In this document: piece after piece, positions 11,143 through 20,649 of the stretch
Position numbering within the stretch: position 1 is the stretch's first letter
Layout: every line of letters starts with the position of its first letter
Source of the DNA: Azoarcus indigens
GTDB taxonomy: Bacteria; Pseudomonadota; Gammaproteobacteria; Burkholderiales; Rhodocyclaceae
Reading direction: 5' to 3'
Length of the DNA: 64,000 nt
NCBI RefSeq assembly: GCF_004361735.1
Contig: NZ_SNVV01000012.1
Span: forward strand, 62,001 to 126,000
Made by a program: the position numbers and the translations under genes
The notes under the pieces: generated by a model
What the model saw: only the letters and a program-made list of their open reading frames with translations
Databases searched by the model: none
Told to the model about the DNA's origin: nothing

Positions 11143-11172
11143 GGAAAAACAAAAACCGGCACTGGGCCGGTT
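11143..11172 (-). terminator. Rho-independent terminator downstream of tRNA-Pro
   Basis: On the minus strand a 7-bp stem (AACCGGC pairing with GCCGGTT, 5-base loop) is followed by TTTTTGTTTTT. It lies 15 bases past the tRNA 3' end and separates the tRNA from surE. Confidence 0.8.
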
Positions 11173-11186
11173 CTGTCGTGTTCAAT

Positions 11187-11264
<78 letters not shown>

Positions 11265-11275
11265 CACAAGCCGCC

Positions 11276-11304
11276 ATTATAGCAACTTCTGAACGCTTTG
11301 CCAG
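11276..11304 (-). promoter_or_regulatory. Sigma-70 promoter for tRNA-Pro
   Basis: On the minus strand CTGGCA (11304-11299) and TATAAT (11281-11276) are separated by 17 bases. The -10 box ends 12 bases before the mature tRNA 5' end. The consensus -10 and the spacing make this a convincing promoter. Confidence 0.75.
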
Positions 11305-11312
11305 AGGAAGAA

Positions 11313-11693
11313 TCAACTTCTTAGCGCCGTCAGCAAGGCCTGCATCTCGCCTCGCACCTCGAGTATGAGGGCCCGAAACTGCTCGACTTCGCTCGCGTCC
11401 TCCTGCTCCCGAATGGCAGTTTCCCCTAAACGGTTGCGGGCTCCGGAAATGGTGAACCCTTCCTCGTAAAGCAACTGGCGAATCCGGCGCACCAACAGCA
11501 CTTCATGGTGCTGGTAATAACGCCGGTTACCCCGCCGCTTCACAGGCTTTAGCTGAGTGAACTCCTGCTCCCAATACCTCAGGACGTGCGGCTTGACACC
11601 GCACAGCTCACTCACTTCACCAATCGTGAAATAGCGCTTTGCGGGGATAGGCGGCAAAGCCGCCGGTAACTCGTCAAGGCTGCCTGCTTGCAT
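11313..11693 (-). CDS. Small MerR family transcriptional regulator
   Basis: The 126-residue protein has a MerR-type winged helix (about residues 20-90: [22 protein letters not shown], then the wing RRGNRRYYQ) and a short C-terminal helix. It has no separate effector domain and no clustered Cys for metal sensing. The MerR gene after ihfA is a recurrent arrangement in betaproteobacteria, but I do not know its target. Its start lies inside the 3' end of ihfA (20-base overlap), so it should be translated from the pheST-ihfA message. Confidence 0.9.
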   Translation of the reverse strand: MQAGSLDELPAALPPIPAKRYFTIGEVSELCGVKPHVLRYWEQEFTQLKPVKRRGNRRYYQHHEVLLVRRIRQLLYEEGFTISGARNRLGETAIREQEDASEVEQFRALILEVRGEMQALLTALRS

Positions 11694-11985
11694 CGCTGAG
11701 CTGCTCCACAGCGGCTTTCAGTTTCTGGCTGGCGTGAAAGGTGACGACCCGACGCGCAGTGATCGGAATTTCCTCACCAGTCTTGGGATTGCGTCCCGGC
11801 CGTTGAGGCTTGTCACGCAGCTGGAAGTTGCCGAAGCCAGACAGTTTGACGCTGTCGCCACGCTCCAGCGCGGTACGGATTTCCTCGAAGAAGCCCTCTA
11901 CCATGTCCTTGGCTTCCCGCTTATTCAACCCGACGCGCTCAAACAACAAATCGGCCAGTTCCGCCTTAGTCAGGGTCACCTTCAT
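11674..11985 (-). CDS. ihfA: Integration host factor subunit alpha
   Basis: IHF-alpha pairs with IHF-beta (ihfB, at 26702-26986) to form a DNA-bending heterodimer. The 103-residue protein shows [33 protein letters not shown] and the DNA-binding arm [26 protein letters not shown]. It overlaps pheT by 4 bases (ATGA at 11985-11982), the classic pheT-ihfA junction, and is overlapped by the merR gene. Confidence 0.96.
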   Translation of the reverse strand: MKVTLTKAELADLLFERVGLNKREAKDMVEGFFEEIRTALERGDSVKLSGFGNFQLRDKPQRPGRNPKTGEEIPITARRVVTFHASQKLKAAVEQLSDASRQP

Positions 11986-14372
11986 TCTCCAGATCCACGC
12001 AAGCGCGCACCCAGAGTGCCTTCGGCGTGTTGGACGAGAGCTGCAATCGCAGCCTCAACCTCGGCGTCTTCAAGGGTTCGCTGAGTATCTTGCATCAACA
12101 TCCTGAAAGCAAGGCTCTTCTTGTCAGGGTCAATGCCTTTGCCATGATAGACATCGAACAGCGCAATCTCGCGCACTATGGGAGCAGCCACTTCGCGCAG
12201 CGCCTCCAGCACCCGCGCAGCGCTCACCTCCTGGCTGACAACGAGCGCCAGATCCCTCGCTACTGCAGGCATACGGGATATCTCGGTACTGACAGGCAAC
12301 TGCGCAGCCAGAAGCGCATCCAGTTCAATCTCGAACACGATGGGAGCGCTCCCGAGTTCATATGTCTGCACCCAGATCGGATGAACTTCACCGATCACGC
12401 CGACATGTCTGCCATTGAACAGAACCGATGCTGCGCGCCCAGGATGCAAGGCTGGATCTGAAAGACGTTCGAAGGTCAGCACGCCGGGAGCGAACAAGGC
12501 CTCGAGATCGCCCTTGATGTCATAGAAGTCGACACCCCTGTCTGCGGCCCCCCATTGCTCCGGCAAAGCTCCACCGGCAGCCAAGGCGGCAACCCGCACG
12601 GGCTGATGGAAACCCTGAACGGGTTCGCCATCCGCCTTGCGCTCGAAGCAGCGTCCGATCTCGAAAACACGAACGCGCGCCTGCTGCCGCTTGCGGTTGG
12701 TGGCGAGAACCAAAGCCAGACCGGGAATCAGGCTGGTACGCATCACGCCCATTTGACTGGCGATCGGGTTCGCGAGGCGGATGGGATCGGGATTTGCGCA
12801 GAAATCGCGCTCCCAAGCCTCGTCCACAAAGGAGAAGTTCACTACTTCCTGATAGCCACGTGCAGCGAGAAGGTGGCACACATCCCAAGTCGAACGTTTG
12901 CTCTCGCTCTGCTCCAGCATCATCAGAGAACCCTGGGGCGGAACGGCAGGGATATTGTCATATCCATGCAGGCGGGCCAGTTCCTCCACCAGGTCCTCCT
13001 CGATAGAGATGTCGAAGCGGAAGGACGGCGGCGAAACGAGAAGGCAATCGCCTTGCTCCTGCACCCCCAGATGCACGCGCTCCAGCAAGGCCTTCATCTG
13101 CGCATCGCTCAGCTGGACACCGAGCAGGCGACGCACCCGCGCCGGCCTGAGCACAACCGCCGGGCGTGTCGGCAGATGAGCCTCATCCAGCGCCTCCTCC
13201 ACGGGACCCGCTTCGCCGCCACAGATGTCGAGGATGAGGCGGGTGGCACGCTCCATCGCCAACCGCGGCAGTTCGAAGTCCACGCCGCGCTCGAAGCGGT
13301 GGGACGCATCCGAGCCGAACCCGTAGCGGCGCGCCCGCCCGGCAATCGCTACCGGAGCGAAGAAAGCGCTCTCCAGGAAGATCTCGGTGGAATCCAGCGT
13401 TACTCCGCTTTCCTCTCCACCCATGATGCCGGCCAGCGCAAGCGGCTTGCTGTCATCCGCAATGACCAGCACATCGGCGTCCGGCATGATGGTCTGCCCA
13501 TTCAGCAGCAACAGTTCCTCGCCAGCGTGCGGATAACGGACATGTATCGGGCCGCTGAGCTTGGCGTCATCGAACACATGCAACGGCTGACCCAGTTCCA
13601 GCATGACGTAGTTAGTAACGTCCACCAAGGCACTGATGGAACGGACACCGCTACGGGCGAGCCGCTGCTTCATCCATTCAGGTGTCGCAGCTTTTGCATT
13701 GACACCCCTCAACACCCGGCCGCAATAGCGGGGGCAGGCGTCGGGCGCCTCCAGCAGGACGCCACGTCGCACGTCGCTGACGGGCGTCACCGGCTCCACC
13801 GCCGGCAGCGATAGCGGATTACCTGTAATCGCCGCCACTTCGCGGGCCACCCCGGCGAGGCTCAAGCAATCCGCCCGGTTGGGCGTCAGTTTGATCGTAT
13901 AGAGCGTGTCGTCGAGGCCGAGATAGTCGCGCAGATCCGCCCCGACCTTCGCGTCTACCGGTAGGACCAGGAGACCGGAATGATCGTCGGAAAAACCCAA
14001 CTCGCGGCCGGAGCACAGCATCCCCGAAGACTCGACGCCGCGGAGCTTAGCGGCCTCGATGGAGAAATTGCCCGGCAACAAGGCGCCAACCGTCGCGCAC
14101 GGAACAGTCAAGCCCACGGCGGCATTCGGCGCCCCGCAGACGATCTGCAGCAACTCGCCCGCGCCCACATCCACCTTGCAGACCTTGAGCTTGTCCGCGT
14201 TCGGGTGCTTCTCGGCCTCGACGATACGCGCAACAACCACGCCGGAGAACTTCGGCGCAGCCGGAGCCGCCTCCTCCACTTCCAACCCGGCCATAGTGAG
14301 GAGATGGCCCAGCGATTCGCTGTCGAGCTGCGGATCAACGAAGGACCGCAGCCAGTATTCGGAGAATTGCAT
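11982..14372 (-). CDS. pheT: Phenylalanine-tRNA ligase beta subunit
   Basis: PheT forms the alpha2-beta2 PheRS that charges tRNA-Phe. At 796 residues it has the usual domains: N-terminal tRNA-binding EMAP-like region (about 40-150), B3/B4 editing domain (about 215-360), B5 (about 405-470), the catalytic-like core and the C-terminal FDX-ACB anticodon domain (about 700-795). The start is the ATG at 14372 ([14 protein letters not shown]), 7 bases after pheS. It is co-transcribed with pheS and ihfA. Confidence 0.97.
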   Translation of the reverse strand: MQFSEYWLRSFVDPQLDSESLGHLLTMAGLEVEEAAPAAPKFSGVVVARIVEAEKHPNADKLKVCKVDVGAGELLQIVCGAPNAAVGLTVPCATVGALLPGNFSIEAAKLRGVESSGMLCSGRELGFSDDHSGLLVLPVDAKVGADLRDYLGLDDTLYTIKLTPNRADCLSLAGVAREVAAITGNPLSLPAVEPVTPVSDVRRGVLLEAPDACPRYCGRVLRGVNAKAATPEWMKQRLARSGVRSISALVDVTNYVMLELGQPLHVFDDAKLSGPIHVRYPHAGEELLLLNGQTIMPDADVLVIADDSKPLALAGIMGGEESGVTLDSTEIFLESAFFAPVAIAGRARRYGFGSDASHRFERGVDFELPRLAMERATRLILDICGGEAGPVEEALDEAHLPTRPAVVLRPARVRRLLGVQLSDAQMKALLERVHLGVQEQGDCLLVSPPSFRFDISIEEDLVEELARLHGYDNIPAVPPQGSLMMLEQSESKRSTWDVCHLLAARGYQEVVNFSFVDEAWERDFCANPDPIRLANPIASQMGVMRTSLIPGLALVLATNRKRQQARVRVFEIGRCFERKADGEPVQGFHQPVRVAALAAGGALPEQWGAADRGVDFYDIKGDLEALFAPGVLTFERLSDPALHPGRAASVLFNGRHVGVIGEVHPIWVQTYELGSAPIVFEIELDALLAAQLPVSTEISRMPAVARDLALVVSQEVSAARVLEALREVAAPIVREIALFDVYHGKGIDPDKKSLAFRMLMQDTQRTLEDAEVEAAIAALVQHAEGTLGARLRGSGE

Positions 14373-14379
14373 GGTTCTA

Positions 14380-15429
<1,050 letters not shown>

Positions 15430-15431
15430 TC

Positions 15432-15463
15432 AGAAAAAAAAAGGAGGCTAGGCCTCCTTTTTT
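15432..15463 (-). terminator. Terminator/attenuator between rplT and pheS
   Basis: An 8-bp stem AAGGAGGC/GCCTCCTT with a 3-base loop is followed on the minus strand by a run of nine T. It begins about 15 bases after the rplT stop and ends 21 bases before the pheS ATG. The gap before it is too short for a PheM-like leader peptide. Confidence 0.75.
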
Positions 15464-15477
15464 GGCGCTGCGTCAGC

Positions 15478-15837
15478 TTACGCAGCCAGTTTGGCCTTGG
15501 CTTGCTCGGCGAGCGCGGCAAAAGCCGGCTTATCGAACACAGCCAGATCGGCCAGCACTTTACGGTCCACTTCAACCGCCGCTTTCTTCAGGCCGTTCAT
15601 GAAGGTGCTGTAGGTCAGGCCCAACTCACGGGCAGCCGCGTTGATACGCGCGATCCACAGGGTGCGGAACTGACGCTTGCGCTGACGACGGTCACGGTAG
15701 GCGTACTGACCGGCCTTCATCACCGCCTGCTTGGCGATGCGATATACGTTCTTGCGACGGCCGCGATAACCCTTGGCCTGGTCCAGCACCTTCTTGTGGC
15801 GGGCGCGGGCGACTACACCACGTTTGACTCTGGGCAT
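15478..15837 (-). CDS. rplT: Large ribosomal subunit protein bL20
   Basis: L20 is an early 50S assembly protein that also represses its own operon in E. coli. The 119 residues ([20 protein letters not shown] to [10 protein letters not shown]) are the normal length, with a highly basic N-terminal extension. It lies 12 bases after rpmI in the infC-rpmI-rplT order. Confidence 0.98.
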   Translation of the reverse strand: MPRVKRGVVARARHKKVLDQAKGYRGRRKNVYRIAKQAVMKAGQYAYRDRRQRKRQFRTLWIARINAAARELGLTYSTFMNGLKKAAVEVDRKVLADLAVFDKPAFAALAEQAKAKLAA

Positions 15838-15849
15838 GGTGGTCTCCTA

Positions 15850-16047
15850 TCAGGCGTAAGGCAGCATGGCGCGGATCAGCTTCTCATCGGCGGCGTGAAC
15901 TTCAGTCATGCCGCGCAGCTGGCGCTTGCTCTTGGTGGTTTTCTTGGTGAGGATGTGGCGCTTGAACGCTTGGGACCGCTTGATCCCACCGCTGGAGCGG
16001 ACCTTGAACCGCTTGGCGGCCCCGCTCTTGGTCTTCATCTTGGGCAT
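15850..16047 (-). CDS. rpmI: Large ribosomal subunit protein bL35
   Basis: L35 is a small 50S protein. The 65-residue sequence ([20 protein letters not shown] to LIRAMLPYA) is complete and typical. It lies 138 bases after infC. That untranslated region contains a hairpin (GTATC/GATAC arms around 16147-16161) and may hold the structure through which L20 controls rpmI translation, as in E. coli, but I cannot show the pseudoknot. Confidence 0.97.
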   Translation of the reverse strand: MPKMKTKSGAAKRFKVRSSGGIKRSQAFKRHILTKKTTKSKRQLRGMTEVHAADEKLIRAMLPYA

Positions 16048-16185
16048 TGCTAAGACTCCGTGTTTATGAATGCCGCCAGGTAGCGCTCAACCTCAGCACT
16101 TTTTAATACCTGACACCACTTGTTTTCCAAGACCTTTTCGGCCTCGGTATCACCCGATACTGCCGGGGATTGCTGCTACCGCCTT

Positions 16186-16707
16186 TCAGCGATTCTTTTT
16201 CGGCGCAATGATCATGATCATCTGGCGCCCTTCCATCTTCGGCATCTGCTCGACCTGGCCCAACTCCTCCAAATCAACTTTGATGCGCTCAAGCTGCCGC
16301 AAGCCGAATTCCTGATGCGCCATCTCGCGCCCACGGAAACGCAAGGTCACCTTGCACTTGTCGCCCTCTTCCAGGAAACGCTTCAGATTGCGCAACTTGA
16401 TCTGGTAGTCATTCTCGTCGGTACCCGGCCGGAGCTTGACCTCCTTGACTTGCACCTGCTTCTGCTTGAGTCGGGCCTCATGGGCCTTTTTCTGTTCCTG
16501 ATACTTGAACTTGCCGTAGTCCATCACACGACAGACCGGCGGCTTTGCCATCGGCGCGATCTCAACGAGATCCAAGCCGGCCTCTTCGGCCACACTCAGG
16601 GCTGCATTCAGGGAAACAATGCCGAGCTGCTCGCCGTCATCACCGACCAGCCGGACTTCGGGCGCGTTGATTTCCCCGTTGACGCGCTGCTTCTTCTCTT
16701 GAGCGAT
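16186..16707 (-). CDS. infC: Translation initiation factor IF-3, ATC start codon
   Basis: IF-3 binds the 30S subunit and checks initiator tRNA and start codon. No ATG start fits: the first in-frame ATG begins at [12 protein letters not shown], within the N-terminal domain. Extending upstream gives ATC-GCT-CAA-GAG (16707-16696) preceded by GGAG at 9 bases, encoding the expected (M)[20 protein letters not shown] start and a 173-residue protein of normal length. Enterobacterial infC uses AUU, which IF-3 discriminates against to control its own synthesis; AUC should behave likewise. It lies 26 bases after thrS. Confidence 0.94.
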   Translation of the reverse strand: MAQEKKQRVNGEINAPEVRLVGDDGEQLGIVSLNAALSVAEEAGLDLVEIAPMAKPPVCRVMDYGKFKYQEQKKAHEARLKQKQVQVKEVKLRPGTDENDYQIKLRNLKRFLEEGDKCKVTLRFRGREMAHQEFGLRQLERIKVDLEELGQVEQMPKMEGRQMIMIIAPKKNR

Positions 16708-16733
16708 GGTTCAGTTCTCCACGAAAACCAATA

Positions 16734-18650
16734 TCAGACCGCAGCGGACTTCGCGTCAATTTCGCGATGCCAGCGCTCGATCAGCGAATCGAGGGACATT
16801 TGGCCAAGATCCTGGCCGCCTCGGGCGCGCACTGCGACGACGCCAGCTGCCTTTTCTTTTTCGCCTACGACGATCTGATATGGCAGCTTGTGCACGCTAT
16901 GTTCGCGGATTTTATAGTTTATCTTTTCGTTGCGCAAATCCGCCTCTACGCGGAAACCCGCGACCTTCAAGCGATTCACCACGTCTTTCGCATAGGCGGC
17001 CTGGCCTTCCGAGATGTTCATCACCACGCCATGCACCGGGCTCAGCCACAACGGCAGCGCACCAGCGTAATTCTCGATGAGAATCCCGATGAAGCGCTCC
17101 AGCGAACCCAGAATGGCGCGATGGAGCATGACCGGATAGCGCTTGGCATTGTCCTCGGCTACGTATTCCGCCCCCAGGCGCACTGGCAGATTGAAGTCGA
17201 GCTGCAGCGTGCCACACTGCCACACCCGCCCCAGGCAATCCTTCAGCGAGAACTCGATCTTGGGGCCGTAGAACGCCCCCTCACCCGGCTGCAAATCGTA
17301 GGCAAGGCCCTGGGCATCAAGCGCAGAAGCCAGCGCCGCCTCGGCCTCGTCCCACTGCTCATCGGTGCCCACCCGCTTTTCTGGCCTGGTGGACAGCTTG
17401 ACCTGAACGTCGGTAAAGCCGAAGTCCGCATACACCTTCTGCAGCAGGCGGATGAACTCGGCAGCCTCGTCCTGCACCTGCTCTTCGGCGCAAAAGATAT
17501 GCGCGTCGTCCTGGACGAAGTTGCGCACGCGCATGATGCCGTGCAGCGAGCCGGACGGCTCGTTGCGATGACAGGAACCGAACTCGGCCATGCGTAGCGG
17601 CAGATCGCGGTAGCTCTTCAGGCCCTGGTTGAAGATCTGGATGTGGCACGGGCAATTCATCGGCTTCACCGCGTAATCCCGCTTTTCGGACTGCGTGGTG
17701 AACATCAGGTCGGAGTACATTCCCCAGTGGCCAGACTTTTCCCACAGGGAGCGATCGACGATCTGCGGCGTCTTCACTTCTTGATAGCCGTGCTCATAGA
17801 TGGTCTTCCGCAGGTATTGCTCGACCTGCTGCCACAGCGTCCAACCCTTGGCGTGCCAGAACACCATGCCCGGCGCCTCTTCCTGAATGTGGAAGAGATC
17901 GAGTTGCCGGCCGAGCTTGCGGTGATCGCGCTTCTCCGCCTCCTCCAGCATGTGGAGGTAGGCTTCCAGCTCTTCCTTCTTCGCCCAGGCGGTACCGTAT
18001 ATACGCTGCAGCATCTCGTTCCTGGAGTCGCCACGCCAATAGGCGCCAGCAACCTTGGTCAGCTTGAAGACCTTCAGCCTGGCCGTGGAAGGCACATGCG
18101 GCCCACGGCACAAGTCGACGAAATCGCCCTGGCGATACAGGGAAACGTCCTCGCCCTCAGGGATGGACGCGATGATCTCCGCCTTGTAGTTCTCGCCAAT
18201 GGACTTGAAGAAGGCCACGGCTTCGTCACGCGGCCTAACCTCGCGAACCACGGGGATCGCGCGCTGGACGATCTCGGCCATGCGACGCTCGATCGCCTCC
18301 AGATCCTCAGGCGTGAATGGCCGCTTATAGGCGAAGTCGTAGTAGAAGCCACTCTCGATCACTGGCCCGATCGTGACCTGAGCCTCAGGGAACAACTCCT
18401 TGACCGCATGCGCCAGCAGGTGAGCCGTCGAATGGCGGATGATATCGACACCCTCTTCGCCCCTGTCGGTCACGATAGCCAACTGGGCATCCGCGTCGAT
18501 ACGATGCGACAGGTCCACCAACTTTCCATCGACCCGGCCAGCCAGCGAGGCCTTCGCCAAGCCCGCCCCAATGGAGGCGGCAACCTCGCCCACGGTCACA
18601 GGATGATCGAAGCTGCGGATGGATCCATCAGGAAGCGTAATGTTCGGCAT
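16734..18650 (-). CDS. thrS: Threonine-tRNA ligase
   Basis: ThrRS charges tRNA-Thr and edits mischarged serine. At 638 residues it shows the N-terminal TGS domain (about 1-60), the second additional editing domain with [16 protein letters not shown] (HxxxH), the class II catalytic core with the zinc Cys in [10 protein letters not shown], and a C-terminal anticodon-binding domain. It is the first gene of thrS-infC-rpmI-rplT and follows the tRNA-Val terminator. Confidence 0.97.
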   Translation of the reverse strand: MPNITLPDGSIRSFDHPVTVGEVAASIGAGLAKASLAGRVDGKLVDLSHRIDADAQLAIVTDRGEEGVDIIRHSTAHLLAHAVKELFPEAQVTIGPVIESGFYYDFAYKRPFTPEDLEAIERRMAEIVQRAIPVVREVRPRDEAVAFFKSIGENYKAEIIASIPEGEDVSLYRQGDFVDLCRGPHVPSTARLKVFKLTKVAGAYWRGDSRNEMLQRIYGTAWAKKEELEAYLHMLEEAEKRDHRKLGRQLDLFHIQEEAPGMVFWHAKGWTLWQQVEQYLRKTIYEHGYQEVKTPQIVDRSLWEKSGHWGMYSDLMFTTQSEKRDYAVKPMNCPCHIQIFNQGLKSYRDLPLRMAEFGSCHRNEPSGSLHGIMRVRNFVQDDAHIFCAEEQVQDEAAEFIRLLQKVYADFGFTDVQVKLSTRPEKRVGTDEQWDEAEAALASALDAQGLAYDLQPGEGAFYGPKIEFSLKDCLGRVWQCGTLQLDFNLPVRLGAEYVAEDNAKRYPVMLHRAILGSLERFIGILIENYAGALPLWLSPVHGVVMNISEGQAAYAKDVVNRLKVAGFRVEADLRNEKINYKIREHSVHKLPYQIVVGEKEKAAGVVAVRARGGQDLGQMSLDSLIERWHREIDAKSAAV

Positions 18651-18716
18651 GAGATTTAGGCCTCTGCGTATTCTTTGCGGCGAAGAATCAAAACTGGGCC
18701 ACGCGGCGAGTGGACG

Positions 18717-18748
18717 AAAAAAAAGTGCGGTCGGAACCGCACTTTTTT
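18717..18748. terminator. Bidirectional-type terminator between tRNA-Val and thrS
   Basis: An 11-bp perfect stem AAAAGTGCGGT/ACCGCACTTTT with a 4-base loop (CGGA) is flanked by A/T runs on both sides. On the minus strand the T-run follows the stem about 80 bases beyond tRNA-Val, so it ends the tRNA transcript before thrS. Confidence 0.85.
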
Positions 18749-18827
18749 AAGCAGACAGCGGAACCCGATCTTTTTTAGTTTCCGGCAATAAAGCAAGTTC
18801 GGAACATTGCGATCGAATCCCAAATGT

Positions 18828-18904
18828 TGGTAGGCGCGATTGGACTCGAACCAACGACCCCCACCATGTCAAGGTGGTGCTCTAACCAGCTGAGCTACGC
18901 GCCT
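18828..18904 (-). tRNA. tRNA-Val(GAC)
   Basis: The minus strand folds as a cloverleaf: acceptor AGGCGCG/CGCGCCT, D arm GCTC-AGCTGGTTA-GAGC, anticodon stem CCACC/GGTGG with loop TTGACAT (anticodon GAC), T loop TTCGAGT and an encoded CCA. It reads GUC and GUU. Confidence 0.96.
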
Positions 18905-18918
18905 GCTAAGAGCGGTGA

Positions 18919-18946
18919 ATTATAGAGAAGTCGCCAACGATGTCAA
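18919..18946 (-). promoter_or_regulatory. Consensus sigma-70 promoter for tRNA-Val
   Basis: On the minus strand TTGACA (18946-18941) and TATAAT (18924-18919) are both perfect consensus hexamers, separated by 16 bases. The -10 box ends 14 bases before the tRNA 5' end. The downstream CACCGC is a GC-rich discriminator of the type seen at stringently controlled stable-RNA promoters. Confidence 0.9.
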
Positions 18947-18953
18947 ACTCTTT

Positions 18954-19196
18954 TTAATTTTTCATCTTGGTAAAGACGAAGAGGAGGATAACGGCCCCAA
19001 CCACCGCGCCAACGAAGCCCGCTGTCTCGCCCACACGGTAAACCCCCAGGAATTGCCCGCCATAGGTCGCCACCATGGCGCCCGCTATCCCCAGCAACGT
19101 CGTCATGAACAACCCCAGGCGATCCCGCCCGGGATGTAGCAGGCGTGCAATCAACCCCACGATCAGGCCAATCAGAATCGTGCCGATGACAGACAT
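18954..19196 (-). CDS. GlsB/YeaQ/YmgE family stress-response membrane protein
   Basis: This 80-residue inner-membrane protein has three hydrophobic segments rich in Gly (SVIGTILIGLIVGLIARLL, LFMTTLLGIAGAMVAT, AGFVGAVVGAVILLFVF), the pattern of the family once called transglycosylase-associated proteins. Their function is not firmly known, and many are stress induced. The ATG at 19196 behind GGGAAG was preferred; an upstream extension of 16 residues looks non-native. It lies 5 bases after the exonuclease gene. Confidence 0.88.
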   Translation of the reverse strand: MSVIGTILIGLIVGLIARLLHPGRDRLGLFMTTLLGIAGAMVATYGGQFLGVYRVGETAGFVGAVVGAVILLFVFTKMKN

Positions 19197-19201
19197 CTTC
19201 C

Positions 19202-19996
19202 CTACCCCTCTACTCTGGGCCAGGCGGCGAGAAAAGCTTTCCAATGAGGCGCTTCCTGCCGCTCCAGCAGATCTCTGACTACCGCAAGCTCCTGCGCCCA
19301 GGCGGCTTGGTCGAGCACGCCCCTCATGCGCTGGAAGCCAAGATAGACGAGGTAAGTGTTCACCACGTCCGTTTCACAGTAATCCCGGATTTCCGCTGCA
19401 CGCCCCTCCTGCCACGCCTGCCACACAGCGGAGCCATCCATGCCCAGCTTTCCCGGAAAGCCCATGAGCTTCGCCAACTCGTCCAGGGGGGCATTCGCCC
19501 GCGGCTGATAGAGCGCCAACAAGTCCATCAAATCGAGATGGCGGGAGTGGTAACGACCAATATAGTTGTTCCACTTGAAATCGCGCGAGTCATTGTAATC
19601 ACCCTCTCCCTGGTCCCAATAACGTGGCGCGGACACGCCGTGCATCAGGCCGCGGTAGTGCAGCACCGGCAGATCGAACCCTCCCCCATTCCAGGACACG
19701 ATCTGGGGGGTAAAGCGCTCGACGCCGTCGAAAAAACGCTGAATGATCTCGCCCTCATTGCAGTCGGGCTCGGCCAGCGAAAACACGCGAAACTGGCTGG
19801 CATCCCGGAAAGCGCAAGAGATGGTGACGACGCGCTGCAGGTGATGCTGCAGGAAATCCGTCCCATTCGACGCCCTGCGCTGCTGAAAGGCGAACTCGGC
19901 AACCTCGTAATCGGTGAGTTCCGCTGGCAGATCGTTCAGCGCACGGATACCGGCGACATCCGGGATCGTTTCAATATCGAAGACCAGTACCGGCAT
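19202..19996 (-). CDS. Predicted 3'-5' exonuclease, PolB-like DEDD fold
   Basis: The 264-residue protein begins MPVLVFDIETIPD (motif I, Asp6/Glu8 in FDIET). It continues with VSWNGGGFDLPVLHYR (motif II) and RHLDLMDLLALY, and ends the core with IRDYCETDVVNTYLVY (motif III, DEDDy type). This matches the family annotated as predicted PolB-like 3'-5' exonucleases, whose natural substrate is not established. Its ATG overlaps the last base of the ydbL-like stop (TAATG), so translation is coupled to an envelope gene. That pairing is unexplained. Confidence 0.88.
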   Translation of the reverse strand: MPVLVFDIETIPDVAGIRALNDLPAELTDYEVAEFAFQQRRASNGTDFLQHHLQRVVTISCAFRDASQFRVFSLAEPDCNEGEIIQRFFDGVERFTPQIVSWNGGGFDLPVLHYRGLMHGVSAPRYWDQGEGDYNDSRDFKWNNYIGRYHSRHLDLMDLLALYQPRANAPLDELAKLMGFPGKLGMDGSAVWQAWQEGRAAEIRDYCETDVVNTYLVYLGFQRMRGVLDQAAWAQELAVVRDLLERQEAPHWKAFLAAWPRVEG

Positions 19997-20406
19997 TACT
20001 TCCGCACCCAGTTTCCATCTTGCTGTATCCACCATCCCGCCCGCGCGCGCTCGGCCCAGCGTCCAGCGAAGGTCCTGCGGACGTCGGCCTCCCACTCGGG
20101 ATGGCCGTTGGCGCGAGCGATCTCCCGGTAGAGCGCGCTGCGGTCGGCATTTTCAGCAGCGACCAGCGCAGTGGCCTGCGCCCGTTGTGCCAGCGGGACC
20201 GCGCTCGCGTCCCGCACCGCCACGCCGCCGTCTGTCGTCTGACCAAGCGCGCCGCTGTCGTACAGCGGCGCCAGCTGCGCATGCCGCTCCTGCATGGAGC
20301 GTTTCAATGCGCTGATCGCCGGCGATGAAACGTCGAGGTTGCCTTGGGCAAGCACCAGTGAAGCCCCCAGCAGCAATACCACCGACAGCCATTTCAGAGC
20401 TTTCAT
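19996..20406 (-). CDS. ydbL: YdbL family protein (DUF1318)
   Basis: The 136-residue protein starts at the ATG at 20406 behind GGAGGGGAG and has a signal peptide (MKALKWLSVVLLLGASLVLAQG). The mature part is a DUF1318-type domain, with a typical ending NGHPEWEADVRRTFAGRWAERARAGWWIQQ. In E. coli YdbL is periplasmic and functions with YdbH and YnbE in lipid transport to the outer membrane. Here the three genes occur together in the order ydbH-ynbE-ydbL, and ydbL overlaps ynbE by 4 bases. Confidence 0.85.
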   Translation of the reverse strand: MKALKWLSVVLLLGASLVLAQGNLDVSSPAISALKRSMQERHAQLAPLYDSGALGQTTDGGVAVRDASAVPLAQRAQATALVAAENADRSALYREIARANGHPEWEADVRRTFAGRWAERARAGWWIQQDGNWVRK

Positions 20407-20591
20407 TTCTCCCCTCCTCGATCCGGCACAGCCTCCTTCTTCTCCGGGGGCGATGCCTGCCAGACCTCGTCGATGATTTTGTCGGCGGCCTTCTCGGCTG
20501 CTGCGGCGGGAAAATAGATATTGATGGTCACGCAAGCGGCAACGCCTGACATCACGGCGATCGCCAGCCCCGTGCGCACAAGAAGGGGCAT
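20403..20591 (-). CDS. ynbE: Small YnbE-like outer membrane lipoprotein
   Basis: The 62-residue lipoprotein starts at the ATG at 20591 behind GAGGAG. Its lipobox GVAAC puts the lipidated Cys at residue 20, followed by VTINIYFPAAAAEKAADKIIDEVW. A beta-strand-rich VTINIYF segment after the Cys is what allows YnbE-type lipoproteins to extend the YdbH beta-structure. It sits between ydbH and ydbL. The name rests mostly on context, since the sequence is short. Confidence 0.75.
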   Translation of the reverse strand: MPLLVRTGLAIAVMSGVAACVTINIYFPAAAAEKAADKIIDEVWQASPPEKKEAVPDRGGEK

Positions 20592-20649
20592 GAAGGAACT
20601 CCTCGCGTCTTGATTGGCGGCCGCTGGCCGCATGGGCGTGAGCCCGGAT

